11,560 nt of DNA from JACPNK01 sp964479745 (GCA_964479745.1 CAYZNJ010000021.1:1-11560), one strand, 5' to 3'. Counted from the stretch's first letter, positions 1-6,571 are shown. Notes: a model not told the origin generated them from the letters alone. Made by a program: numbers and translations.

Positions 1-438
1 CCGGTCCGATTAGCGGTGTTTCTTACGGTGAAAGTACTGACTGGCGGGAGTATGTTGCCAGTAAACTACCGGCCCATATTAAGGCTGTTTCTCCGATGCG
101 TGGGAAAAAGTATCTTGCCGGAGAGAGCAAAGTGAAGGATGCTTACGAAGAACGTCCTTTAAGTTGCCAGAAAGGAATTACTTGTCGTGACAGAATGGAC
201 ACGATGCGTTGTGATATGATATTGGTAAATTTTTTGGGAGCCAAGAACGTGTCTATTGGTTCAGTTATGGAATATGGAAATTGCTTGGGCAGATGCTTTT
301 AGAAAACCAATTGTTGTGGTGGTGGAGAAAGACAACATACATTGGCATGCAATGGTTAGAGAAGTCTCCGGTTTTATAGTTTCAGATCTCGACGAGGCTA
401 TCAAAATAGTTAACGCTGTTCTTTCACCAACATTTTAA
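1..438 (+). pseudogene. Nucleoside 2-deoxyribosyltransferase-like protein, 5'-truncated by window edge and frameshifted
   Basis: Reading from base 3 gives GPISGVSYGESTDWREYV, then SPMRGKKYL and CDMILVNFLGAKNVSIGSVME. This resembles the N-terminal half of the nucleoside 2-deoxyribosyltransferase (PF05014-like) family, with its GPIxG start and a CDxxLxNxxGA strand before the catalytic-Glu motif. The frame then runs to a stop at 300. The rest of the domain (MEIAWADAFRKPIVVVVEK, then HAMVREVSGFIVSDLDEA) continues in the next frame to the stop at 436-438. The break coincides with a perfect 7-bp tandem duplication, TATGGAA at 266-272 and 273-279. Removing one unit restores SIGSVMEIAWADA. The hit lands at the predicted catalytic Glu, so the protein as written would be inactive. 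Family members cleave or exchange N-glycosidic bonds of deoxynucleosides in salvage. The true start lies upstream of the window. A sequencing or assembly error is an alternative to a real pseudogene. Confidence 0.75.
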
Positions 439-3400
439 GCAAGGCTTGTAAGCAGTTTAACTTCATCGCATAGGATTTTAGATGAACCATCTCTTTCATT
501 GATTTTGCCTTTTATAACTAAAACAGAATTTTCCTGCCAAGCGGCGGGATTTTTTTCTAATACGCCGGGAAAGACGACAACTTCTATTTTTGAAGTCAGA
601 TCTTCCAGCCAGGAGAAAAGCATAGGCTTGCCTGTTTTGGTCACAATTTTTTGAACTTTTGTTACTATGCCCCCGATTTTTACAATGCTGGATTTTTGAG
701 GGGAGATGTCTTTTATTGCTGTAAGTCCTTGTTCTAGGCCTAACTGAGTTTGGTAATTTTTTAAGGGGTGACCTGAAACAAAAAGGCCGAGTAGTTCTTT
801 CTCCCAGGCAAGTTTTTCAGTTGGTGAAGCAGGATTAGCGGGAGCCAAACGGAGAGGCGGCAAGGGCACAGATACTTTATCGCCGAATAAACTGATTTGT
901 CCGCTGGCCGATTGTCTCTGGCTGTCGCGGGCGTAAGTTAAAAGCTGATCTACATTGTTTAAAAACAAATTTCTTTCGCCAATGTTATCCAAGGCGCCAC
1001 ATTTAATCAGACTTTCCAGAGATTTTTTGTTTAAGTCTTTGTTTCTGACCCGATGCGCGAGTTCGTCAATAGTTTTGAAAGGCCCGCCCGCCTTTCTTTC
1101 TGAAATAATAGCTTCGGCAATTCCCTCGCCGAGGTTTTTTATTGTCAGCAAACCGAATCTTATTTTATCTCCCCCCGCTTGTTTCAAAACCGTAAAGTCT
1201 TTGAACGACTCATTAATATCTGGAGGCAAGACTGGAATTCTCATTCTTTGACATTCAGTGATGACTCCGGCTACTTTTTCTGTATCACCGGCTTCGGCTG
1301 TCAGAACGGCGCACATATATTCTGCTGGAAAATTAGCTTTCATGTAGGCCGTTTGGTAAGCTACTCGGCCGTAACAGGCGGCGTGAGCCTTGTTGAAGCC
1401 ATAGCCTTGAAATGGCTCAAACAAGTTCCATATTTCTTCAGCTTGGTCTTTGGTCATGCCGCTGTGATCCTGACAGCCTTTCACAAAAATTTCATGCTGT
1501 TTGGCCATTTCAGCCGGAATTTTTTTGCCGACCGCTTTTCTAAATTTATCCACCGACTCCCAATTATAGCCAGCCAGTTCAAGAGCGGTAAAAAGGAGGT
1601 CGTCTTGATAAACTAAAATGCCGTAAGATTTGGCTAAGAACTTCTCTGCTTTAGGATGAAAATATTTAATCTTGCTACGCCCCTGCTTGCGGGCGATATA
1701 TTCCGGAATGTTATTTATAGGTCCGGGACGGTAGAGAGCGACCATGGCATTGATGTCATGTATGGTTGTTGGCTTTAAGTCCATCAAGTGTTTGGTCATG
1801 CCCCCGCCGTTCAGCTGAAAAAGTCCTTCGGTTTCACCTTTAGCAAGCATGGTAAATGTTTTTTTGTCATCAAGCGGAATTTTTTCAATGTCAATAGCAA
1901 TATTTCGGTGTTCTTCAACCAACCGGACGGCGTTTTCTAAAATTGCTAAATTTCTAATACCCAAAAAGTCAAGCTTAGTCAGACCGACACCGTCTTCACC
2001 GACAGTGTACATATCATATTGGGTGATAAGGTTGTCCTCACCTTTGGGATCAAATTGGATGGGTACGTAATCAATGAGTGGTTTTGGTGCGATTACCACG
2101 CCGGCGGCATGGACCGATACATGGCGAACCGTGCCTTCTAATTTCCTGGCGACATCAAGAATCTCACGGGCTTCTCCATCTAGTTCGTAAATCTGCTTAA
2201 GATTTGGCTCAATCTTCATAGCGTTTTCTATCGTCATGGGAAAACCTTGCGAACCCATAGGAATAAGTTTAGCGATCCGGTCGCCGACGTCATAAGGTTT
2301 GCCCAGCGCTCTGGCAACATCGCGCACTGCTCCGCGAGCCAGCATGGTGCCAAATGTGCCGATCTGGGCCACTTTATCGCTCCCGTATTTTTTCTTGGCG
2401 TATTCAATAACTTCCTGCCTGCGGTTGTCGGCGAAATCCATATCAATATCGGGTGCCGAAGGTCGGTATGGATTTAGGAATCTCTCAAAAGGCAACTGAA
2501 AATCAATCGGATTTACATTTACAATTCCGGATAAATAGGCGACGAGAGAACCGGCAACTGAACCGCGGACAGTAGTGTAAATCTTGGATTCATGGGCGAA
2601 ACGAAGCAAGTCGGCAACGACAAGAAAGTAGGGCGAGTAGTTTTTACTTTTGATGATGTCAAGCTCATAATGCCTTCTTTCTTCAACTTCAGGTCTGTTT
2701 CCCAAACCTTTTTCCGACACCCCCTTGAGGGTTAATTCATCCAGCATTTGATCGGCTGTTTTCCCTTGCTCAAGAGCGAAGTCAGGGAAAATAAACTTGC
2801 CGAGAGTAAGTTCCACATTGCATTGGTCGGCAATTTTTAGGGTGTTTTCAATTGCTTCCGGCCACTCTTTAAATTTTTCGGCCATTTCTTCGGGGGTGCA
2901 AAGGGAAAAATCATCATGCTTCATTGTAAGACGATCTTGATCGTCTAATTTACTTCCGGTTTGCACGGCTAGCAGAACATCGTGAGCGTGGGCGTCTTCT
3001 TTGTTCAGGTAATGGGAATCTTGTGTGGCGACTAAGGGCAGGCCAAGTTCTTTGGATAGTTTTACCAGTTGCGGGGTGGTTATTTTAATTTCGGGTGTGT
3101 TCTTGTGCTGTTGAATTTCAATATAGTAATTTTCCGATCCGAAAATTTCCGAGTACTCCGAAGCGATTTTTTTGGCTTTGTCGTACTTGTTGGCCAGTAT
3201 GGCCCGGGACAGCTCTCCGCCTAGGCAGGCGGAGAGAGCGATCAATCCTTCGCTGTGTTGGCGGAGAAGATTTTTGTCTATGCGAGGCTTGTAATAGAAG
3301 CCTTCCAGATGAGAAGCGGTAACTAGTTTTATAAGATTTTGATAACCAGTATTGTTTTTGGCTAGAAGCACCAAATGAAAGTAATCTCTTCTTTCAGCGG

Positions 3401-3635
3401 ACGGCTGTTTGTTGCGCATGTCTTCGGAAACATACATTTCACAGCCGATAATCGGTTTAATGCCTGCTTTTTTTGCCTTCTGATAAAATTCTATGGCGCC
3501 GTAAAGCGCCCCGTGGTCGGTGATTGCCATGGAATCCATTCCCGTTTCTTTGGCTTTCTTTACCAGTTCCCCAACTTTTGAGAGTCCATCTAAGAGAGAG
3601 TAATGAGAGTGTGTGTGGAGATGGACAAATTTCAT
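435..3635 (-). CDS. dnaE: DNA polymerase III alpha subunit (DnaE type)
   Basis: This is the replicative DNA polymerase catalytic subunit, 1066 aa. The N-terminal PHP domain (about residues 1-210) keeps all nine expected metal ligands: H7, H9, D16, H41, E66, H87, C137, D206 and H208. The palm follows, with RGSVAGSLVAYLSGIV near 357 and the catalytic PDIDMDF, where D396 and D398 are the paired Asp. D556 in KLDFLGIRNL is the third Asp. The fingers include YQDDLLFTALELAGY and YGFNKAHAACYGRVAYQTA (about 744-762). Helix-hairpin-helix sequence follows near 880, and an OB-fold lies at about 985-1060 (VKIGGIVTKVQKIVTKTGKP). It is shorter than the 1160-aa E. coli enzyme and ends just after the OB-fold, so a tau-binding C-terminal domain seems absent. 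ATG at 3635 is the natural start (MKFVHLHTHSHYSLLDG). No Shine-Dalgarno is visible. A candidate extended -10 ends 6 nt upstream, which suggests a leaderless mRNA. The stop overlaps the convergent upstream gene's stop. Confidence 0.98.
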   Translation of the reverse strand: MKFVHLHTHSHYSLLDGLSKVGELVKKAKETGMDSMAITDHGALYGAIEFYQKAKKAGIKPIIGCEMYVSEDMRNKQPSAERRDYFHLVLLAKNNTGYQNLIKLVTASHLEGFYYKPRIDKNLLRQHSEGLIALSACLGGELSRAILANKYDKAKKIASEYSEIFGSENYYIEIQQHKNTPEIKITTPQLVKLSKELGLPLVATQDSHYLNKEDAHAHDVLLAVQTGSKLDDQDRLTMKHDDFSLCTPEEMAEKFKEWPEAIENTLKIADQCNVELTLGKFIFPDFALEQGKTADQMLDELTLKGVSEKGLGNRPEVEERRHYELDIIKSKNYSPYFLVVADLLRFAHESKIYTTVRGSVAGSLVAYLSGIVNVNPIDFQLPFERFLNPYRPSAPDIDMDFADNRRQEVIEYAKKKYGSDKVAQIGTFGTMLARGAVRDVARALGKPYDVGDRIAKLIPMGSQGFPMTIENAMKIEPNLKQIYELDGEAREILDVARKLEGTVRHVSVHAAGVVIAPKPLIDYVPIQFDPKGEDNLITQYDMYTVGEDGVGLTKLDFLGIRNLAILENAVRLVEEHRNIAIDIEKIPLDDKKTFTMLAKGETEGLFQLNGGGMTKHLMDLKPTTIHDINAMVALYRPGPINNIPEYIARKQGRSKIKYFHPKAEKFLAKSYGILVYQDDLLFTALELAGYNWESVDKFRKAVGKKIPAEMAKQHEIFVKGCQDHSGMTKDQAEEIWNLFEPFQGYGFNKAHAACYGRVAYQTAYMKANFPAEYMCAVLTAEAGDTEKVAGVITECQRMRIPVLPPDINESFKDFTVLKQAGGDKIRFGLLTIKNLGEGIAEAIISERKAGGPFKTIDELAHRVRNKDLNKKSLESLIKCGALDNIGERNLFLNNVDQLLTYARDSQRQSASGQISLFGDKVSVPLPPLRLAPANPASPTEKLAWEKELLGLFVSGHPLKNYQTQLGLEQGLTAIKDISPQKSSIVKIGGIVTKVQKIVTKTGKPMLFSWLEDLTSKIEVVVFPGVLEKNPAAWQENSVLVIKGKINERDGSSKILCDEVKLLTSLA

Positions 3636-3641
3636 GCTCTC

Positions 3642-3669
3642 ATTTTAGCATTCACAGTTTTTGCCACAA
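3642..3669 (-). promoter_or_regulatory. Candidate dnaE promoter with extended -10
   Basis: On the minus strand, TTGTGG (3664-3669) is followed by a 16-nt spacer and TAAAAT (3642-3647), preceded by TGC to give TGCTAAAAT. Only 6 nt separate the -10 from the dnaE ATG, which places transcription start at or next to the start codon. No Shine-Dalgarno fits in between. The -35 is weak. The match is by eye. Confidence 0.5.
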
Positions 3670-3774
3670 CGGCTATTTTCTGTGGACAACTTTTAAAAAT
3701 TTGACAACTTACAATTTTTATGCGAGTCTAGCAACAGCACTTAGTCAAAAAATAAATCGAAAAGGAGCAAAATA

Positions 3775-3960
3775 GTGACTTGCCAAAAATGCGAAACGAT
3801 TAGTTATCGAGAAGATAAATTTTGCCGATTTTGCGGTAACGACCTAAGAACTAAGGCTTTTAGTTATTGTACGAAGTGCAAAGAATATCGTTCCCCAAGT
3901 TCTTTATACTGTGAGGAATGTGGCAGTAAATTGCAGAAATTTTTTGAAGATGTGGATTAA
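3775..3960 (+). CDS. Small double zinc-ribbon protein
   Basis: This 61-aa protein is built from two tandem CxxC-x10-CxxCG zinc ribbons: C3/C6 with C17/C20, and C32/C35 with C46/C49. Each should bind one Zn ion, as in DZR-type zinc-ribbon domains. There is no signal peptide or membrane segment, so it is probably cytoplasmic and may bind nucleic acid or protein. The specific role is unknown. The start is a GTG at 3775, chosen because AAAGGAG (3761-3767) lies at good spacing and the first zinc-binding CxxC begins at residue 3. The gene is divergent from dnaE, separated by 139 bp, and is followed by its own terminator at 4002-4020, so it looks monocistronic. I see no convincing -10 for it; TTGACA at 3701-3706 has no well-spaced partner. 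The regular Cys spacing makes a real gene likely despite its size. Confidence 0.8.
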   Translation: MTCQKCETISYREDKFCRFCGNDLRTKAFSYCTKCKEYRSPSSLYCEECGSKLQKFFEDVD

Positions 3961-4001
3961 GAAGTTAGAGAGAGGGCACAAGTGCAAGATATTTGCTTTA
4001 C

Positions 4002-4020
4002 GCGGCTTTGGCCGCTTTTT
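4002..4020 (+). terminator. Intrinsic terminator after the zinc-ribbon gene
   Basis: GCGGC (4002-4006), a TTTG loop and GCCGC (4011-4015) form a 5-bp GC stem followed directly by TTTTT. It lies 42 nt after the zinc-ribbon stop and just before the rpmF promoter. It insulates the two genes. Confidence 0.75.
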
Positions 4021-4022
4021 GT

Positions 4023-4050
4023 TTGCAAAATTTTTAAAATATGTTACGCT
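4023..4050 (+). promoter_or_regulatory. Candidate rpmF promoter with extended -10
   Basis: TTGCAA (4023-4028), a 16-nt AT-rich spacer and TACGCT (4045-4050) preceded by TGT give TGTTACGCT. The -10 ends 9 nt before the rpmF ATG, and no Shine-Dalgarno is present. The transcript should have almost no 5' leader. Confidence 0.5.
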
Positions 4051-4059
4051 TTCTGAACT

Positions 4060-4284
4060 ATGGGAGTACCTCGAGCGCATTCTACGCGCGGACAAAAAGG
4101 AAGAAGGCGAAGCCATTTAGCCCTAAAACCGTTAGGGCTTGTTGGTTGTGACCATTGCCGCAAGCTGAAACTGCCCCACACAATTTGTCCGGCCTGCGGT
4201 TTTTACAAAGGCGAAGAAAGGATTAACGTTTTGGCAAAAGAATTGAAGAAGAAGGAAAAGGCGCGTCATCATGCTGGTAAATAG
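4060..4284 (+). CDS. rpmF: 50S ribosomal protein bL32
   Basis: This small zinc-binding protein of the large ribosomal subunit has 74 aa. The start MGVPRAHSTRGQKGRRRSH matches the bL32 N-terminus (MAVPK...RRRSH). It is followed by a C30xxC33...C43xxC46 zinc site (GCDHCRKLKLPHTICPACG) and the conserved GFYKGEERINV. This is the zinc-containing (C+) form. It is slightly longer than the usual 56-65 aa because of a Lys-rich C-terminal tail. ATG 4060 is fixed by the family N-terminus. No Shine-Dalgarno is visible and the promoter sits 9 nt upstream. A strong 8-bp hairpin, AGCCCTAA/TTAGGGCT, lies inside the coding region at 4119-4139. The gene precedes nusB-rnc, separated by 91 bp mostly filled by a long palindromic hairpin. 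An overlapping frame at 3911-4120 is a shadow. Confidence 0.95.
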   Translation: MGVPRAHSTRGQKGRRRSHLALKPLGLVGCDHCRKLKLPHTICPACGFYKGEERINVLAKELKKKEKARHHAGK

Positions 4285-4294
4285 TAAACCGACC

Positions 4295-4361
4295 AGAGGC
4301 GGAGTGGGAACAGTTTTTATTTTAAATATTTAAAATAAAAACTTCGTTCACCGGAGCCTCT
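4295..4361 (+). repeat. Long palindromic hairpin between rpmF and nusB
   Basis: The core 4313-4342 is a perfect 30-bp palindrome made almost only of A and T (arms GTTTTTATTTTAAAT and ATTTAAAATAAAAAC). An outer stem AGAGGC (4295-4300) pairs with GCCTCT (4356-4361). Partly pairing GTGGGAAC and GTTCAC lie between the two stems. In RNA this is a roughly 67-nt rod ending 14 nt before the nusB start. It could act as an rpmF terminator or processing site, or as an RNase III substrate. The AT-rich inner stem lacks the GC-stem/U-tract order of a standard terminator. Confidence 0.8.
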
Positions 4362-4375
4362 CAAGGTTAGTTCTT

Positions 4376-4873
4376 ATGGCTTCACGACATTTATCAAGGA
4401 GTATCGCTATGCAATCACTTTATGAGTGGGATTTTCGGGGCAGGCATAACGAGATGCTGGTTGAAATTATTGGTCGCAACATCAAAGAATTTGGGCCGGG
4501 TATTGAAGATACAAAATTTGTTTCTGACTTGGTTGACGGCGTTTTATCTAAGATAAACGAGCTGGATAAGATTATTGAAAAAGCTGCGCCCCAGTGGCCG
4601 TTGGAACAGATTGCTATAGTTGATAGAAACGTTTTACGATTGGGAATTTACGAATTGCTTTTCGGCAACAGAGAAGAAGTTCCGCCCAAAGTTGCTATAA
4701 ATGAATCAATTGAACTTGCCAAAACCTTTGGCGGTGATGCCTCTGGCAAGTTTGTCAATGGAGTTTTGGGCACGATATATAGGGAAATAGGCGAGCCGGG
4801 CAAAGATGATGCGCCCAAGAAGAAAGAAGTTGAAGTAACAGAAGTAACTGAAGAAAAAATTACTAATGATTGA
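4376..4873 (+). CDS. nusB: Transcription antitermination factor NusB
   Basis: This protein has 165 aa. NusB binds boxA RNA with NusE (S10) and keeps RNA polymerase processive on rRNA operons. The sequence shows the family's all-helical signatures: SRHLSRSIAMQSLYEWDF at the N-terminus, IAIVDRNVLRLGIYELLF in the middle, and KVAINESIELAKTFGGDASG followed by KFVNGVLGTI near the end. A charged tail of about 25 residues (from about 141) extends beyond the usual 130-145 aa. ATG 4376 gives the expected N-terminus, and AAGG at 4363-4366 is a weak ribosome-binding candidate. The last 8 bp overlap rnc (ATG inside the nusB end), so the two genes are co-transcribed and probably translationally coupled. 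The downstream 16S locus is a plausible target, but no clear boxA was found there. Confidence 0.95.
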   Translation: MASRHLSRSIAMQSLYEWDFRGRHNEMLVEIIGRNIKEFGPGIEDTKFVSDLVDGVLSKINELDKIIEKAAPQWPLEQIAIVDRNVLRLGIYELLFGNREEVPPKVAINESIELAKTFGGDASGKFVNGVLGTIYREIGEPGKDDAPKKKEVEVTEVTEEKITND

Positions 4874-5552
4874 CCTCTCTGAATTCGAAAAAAAAATAGG
4901 CGTGGAGTTTAAAAACAAAGACCTGCTTTTGCAGGCCTTAACCCACCGCTCCTATTGGAATGAAAATACCAAGTGGCATCTGGATCTCAACGAGCGTCTG
5001 GAATTTTTGGGCGACGCTGTTTTGGAATTGATAGTCACAGATTATTTGTATAACCACTATCCCAACCCGGAGGGAGAACTGACTAACTGGCGGGCGGCGA
5101 TAGTTAACGCTGTAATACTGGCAAAAATTTCACAAAAATTTAATCTCAATGATTATGTTTTGCTTTCGCGCGGTGAAGCCAAAGATGTCGGCCGGGCGAG
5201 GCAATATATTTTAGCCAATGCGATTGAGGCGGTTATCGGGTCAATTTATCTGGACCAAGGCTACAAAAAAGCAGAAGAATTTATTAACCGGTTTATTATT
5301 GAAGAACTGCCGACTATAATTGAACAAAAAGCCTACCGTGATCCCAAGAGTTTATTCCAAGAAGAAGCCCAGGACAAAGTCGGCATTACGCCGACTTATG
5401 AAGTTATTAAAGAATGGGGACCAGACCATGCCCGCCATTTTGACGTCGGAGTTTTTTTGGGTGACGAGTTGGTCGCCAAAGGCGAAGGGCTAAGCAAGCA
5501 GGAGGCCCAGCAAGTGGCGGCAGAAGAAGCGTTGAAGAAAAAGGGGTGGTAA
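4866..5552 (+). CDS. rnc: Ribonuclease III
   Basis: This double-strand-specific endoribonuclease processes rRNA precursors and structured mRNAs. At 228 aa it has normal family length. The RNase III signature LNERLEFLGDAVLEL (41-55) includes E43, E46 and D50, equivalent to E. coli E38, E41 and D45. The second cluster reads ILANAIEAVIGSIYLD, with N118 where E. coli has D114, while E121 matches the essential E117. A double-stranded RNA-binding domain follows at about 160-226: DPKSLFQEEAQ, then TPTYEV, ending KQEAQQVAAEEALKKKG. The start ATG overlaps the nusB stop region by 8 bp, which indicates translational coupling. The Asp-to-Asn change is at a metal-ligand position, but the overall domain is intact, so I expect an active enzyme. 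The hairpin before nusB is a candidate self-target. Confidence 0.96.
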   Translation: MIDLSEFEKKIGVEFKNKDLLLQALTHRSYWNENTKWHLDLNERLEFLGDAVLELIVTDYLYNHYPNPEGELTNWRAAIVNAVILAKISQKFNLNDYVLLSRGEAKDVGRARQYILANAIEAVIGSIYLDQGYKKAEEFINRFIIEELPTIIEQKAYRDPKSLFQEEAQDKVGITPTYEVIKEWGPDHARHFDVGVFLGDELVAKGEGLSKQEAQQVAAEEALKKKGW

Positions 5553-5579
5553 TTTACTTTGCTGCATAAGGCCATTTGC

Positions 5580-5608
5580 TTTACATTTTATAAATAGTCT
5601 GGTATTTT
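5580..5608 (+). promoter_or_regulatory. Candidate rpsP promoter with extended -10
   Basis: TTTACA (5580-5585), a 17-nt spacer and TATTTT (5603-5608) preceded by TGG give TGGTATTTT. The -10 ends 7 nt before the rpsP ATG at 5616. No Shine-Dalgarno exists, so the mRNA is predicted to be leaderless. Confidence 0.6.
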
Positions 5609-5615
5609 GTTACTC

Positions 5616-6014
5616 ATGTTAAAAATCCGCTTACAACGAATTGGTAAAAAGGGGCAGGCGTATTTTAGGGTGGTTGTGACTGAACACACCCAAAAACCAA
5701 AAGGCAGCTATTTGGAGCTTTTGGGTTCTTATGATCCGCACAAAAATGCGGTTAATGTTAAAAAAGAAAGGATAGAATACTGGCAGTCTAAAGGCGCGGA
5801 GTTTTCTCCGACGGTTAATAATTTATTAGTCGGCAAGGATATAATAAAGGGAGAAAAAGTCCAGGTTTGGAAAGCTAAGAAGAAAAAGGCGGAAGCCACT
5901 GCTTCTCCGAAAAAAGAAGAAGTTAAAACGGAAACAAAAGCAGAGGAAAAACCGGAAGAAAAAAAGACTGAATCAGAAGCTGTAGCTGTAGTCAGTGAGA
6001 CGGCACCAGTTTGA
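5616..6014 (+). CDS. rpsP: 30S ribosomal protein bS16
   Basis: bS16 is a small-subunit assembly protein. MLKIRLQRIGKKGQAYFRVV is the canonical bS16 N-terminus, followed by YLELLGSYDP, ERIEYWQSKGAEFSPTVNNL and a VWK end of the core at about residue 84. ATG 5616 is chosen over a TTG three codons earlier because the family begins MLKI/MVKI and the -10 lies 7 nt upstream. The protein has 132 aa. The extra C-terminal portion (from about residue 85) is a low-complexity Lys/Glu/Ala tail, longer than the usual 80-90 aa core. Such tails are common in reduced genomes and are probably disordered. The gene heads the rpsP-khpA-(gap)-trmD block. The rimM and rplS genes often found there are absent. Confidence 0.95.
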   Translation: MLKIRLQRIGKKGQAYFRVVVTEHTQKPKGSYLELLGSYDPHKNAVNVKKERIEYWQSKGAEFSPTVNNLLVGKDIIKGEKVQVWKAKKKKAEATASPKKEEVKTETKAEEKPEEKKTESEAVAVVSETAPV

Positions 6015-6039
6015 CAGTTCGGTCTTTTAATGATAAGAT
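6011..6039 (+). promoter_or_regulatory. Strong candidate promoter upstream of khpA
   Basis: A consensus TTGACA (6011-6016) overlaps the rpsP stop codon. It is followed by a 17-nt spacer and TAAGAT (6034-6039) preceded by TGA, giving TGATAAGAT. Predicted start is about 6046, so khpA would have a leader of roughly 70 nt that contains a 23-codon ORF. Confidence 0.65.
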
Positions 6040-6054
6040 AGACACATAGTAATA

Positions 6055-6126
6055 ATGCCACTCGGAGAGAAAGAGCTGGCGGTCGAAAGAAATAGTTTTA
6101 ATCAGTTAGTTATAGATTATGGCTAA
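6055..6126 (+). CDS. Possible 23-codon leader ORF overlapping the khpA start
   Basis: ATG at 6055 opens a 23-aa frame beginning MPLGEKELAVERNSF and ending with TAA at 6124-6126, 8 bp past the khpA ATG (6119). It starts about 9 nt after the transcription start predicted from the strong promoter at 6011-6039, like the near-leaderless genes here. khpA has no Shine-Dalgarno of its own, so ribosomes finishing this ORF could reinitiate on khpA. The peptide matches nothing I recognise. It may be chance; the evidence is only position, overlap and promoter spacing. Confidence 0.35.
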   Translation: MPLGEKELAVERNSFNQLVIDYG

Positions 6127-6445
6127 AGATCAAGACAAAGAGTTCGTGGAGTTCATTGTCAAAGCGATTGTCAACAAGCCGGACGATGTTTCAGTCACAA
6201 GGCAGGTTGACGAGATGGGAGTCTTGCTTTCGGTCAAGGTTGACCCTGAAGATATGGGTCTGCTGATCGGCCGACAAGGTTCTACCGCTAAAGCAATAAG
6301 AACTCTTGCCAGAATTATTGGCATGAGAAACAATGCCAGAGTAAATCTGCGCATTGAAGAGCCGGAGGGCGGACGAGGTCCGGCCGCTGGAGGCGCCAAG
6401 ACCAAGAATGTTGAAGACGTGATGAGCGACCTCGGAGAGATGTAA
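6119..6445 (+). CDS. khpA: KH-domain RNA-binding protein KhpA
   Basis: This is a single-KH RNA-binding protein of the KhpA/YlqC family, 108 aa, cytoplasmic. The N-terminal DKEFVEFIVKAIVNKPDDV is typical of the family. The KH nucleic-acid-binding loop is GLLIGRQGSTAKAIRTLARI, with GRQG at 51-54. A C-terminal extension (from about 80) carries a Gly/Ala/Pro-rich segment and a short acidic end, making it longer than the usual 75-80 aa. Location after rpsP is the conserved position of this gene in many bacteria. In Firmicutes, KhpA works with KhpB in RNA binding and in control of cell elongation and division. No Shine-Dalgarno precedes the ATG, and a 23-codon ORF overlaps the start. A 13-bp terminator follows directly. 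Confidence 0.92.
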   Translation: MAKDQDKEFVEFIVKAIVNKPDDVSVTRQVDEMGVLLSVKVDPEDMGLLIGRQGSTAKAIRTLARIIGMRNNARVNLRIEEPEGGRGPAAGGAKTKNVEDVMSDLGEM

Positions 6446-6456
6446 CTTTTTCTTAA

Positions 6457-6491
6457 CAAAAGTCCCCGCAGATGCGGGGACTTTTGGTTTT
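6457..6491 (+). terminator. Strong intrinsic terminator after khpA
   Basis: A perfect 13-bp stem, CAAAAGTCCCCGC (6457-6469) with GCGGGGACTTTTG (6474-6486), closes a 4-nt AGAT loop and is followed by GTTTTA. The stem carries A and T flanks on both sides, so it may also work in the reverse direction. Confidence 0.9.
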
Positions 6492-6540
6492 AGAAAACAG
6501 TTATCCCGAACATTCTGATGGAGGGATTTTCTTCTTTGGT

Positions 6541-6571
6541 TATTAAAAAACAGCCAAAGTCGAGCTGTTTT
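6541..6571 (-). terminator. Terminator for the L,D-transpeptidase gene (minus strand)
   Basis: Read on the minus strand, AAAACAGC, a 9-nt loop and GCTGTTTT form an 8-bp stem (6547-6554 with 6564-6571). The T-run TTTTTTAATA follows. The stem overlaps the stop codon of the minus-strand gene (6570-6572) by 2 bases, a compact arrangement. Confidence 0.75.

Noticed and set aside
1179..1616. 145-codon plus-strand frame inside dnaE
   Set aside because: It lies wholly antisense to strongly conserved dnaE motifs and has no independent support.
3701..3706. TTGACA as -35 of the zinc-ribbon gene
   Set aside because: No acceptable -10 lies 15-19 nt downstream, so no promoter is called.
3911..4120. 69-codon frame overlapping the zinc-ribbon end and rpmF start
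   Set aside because: It spans the terminator and promoter between two well-supported genes and resembles nothing.
5607..5615. TTG start three codons upstream for rpsP
   Set aside because: It falls within and just after the predicted -10. The family N-terminus MLKIRL fits the ATG at 5616.
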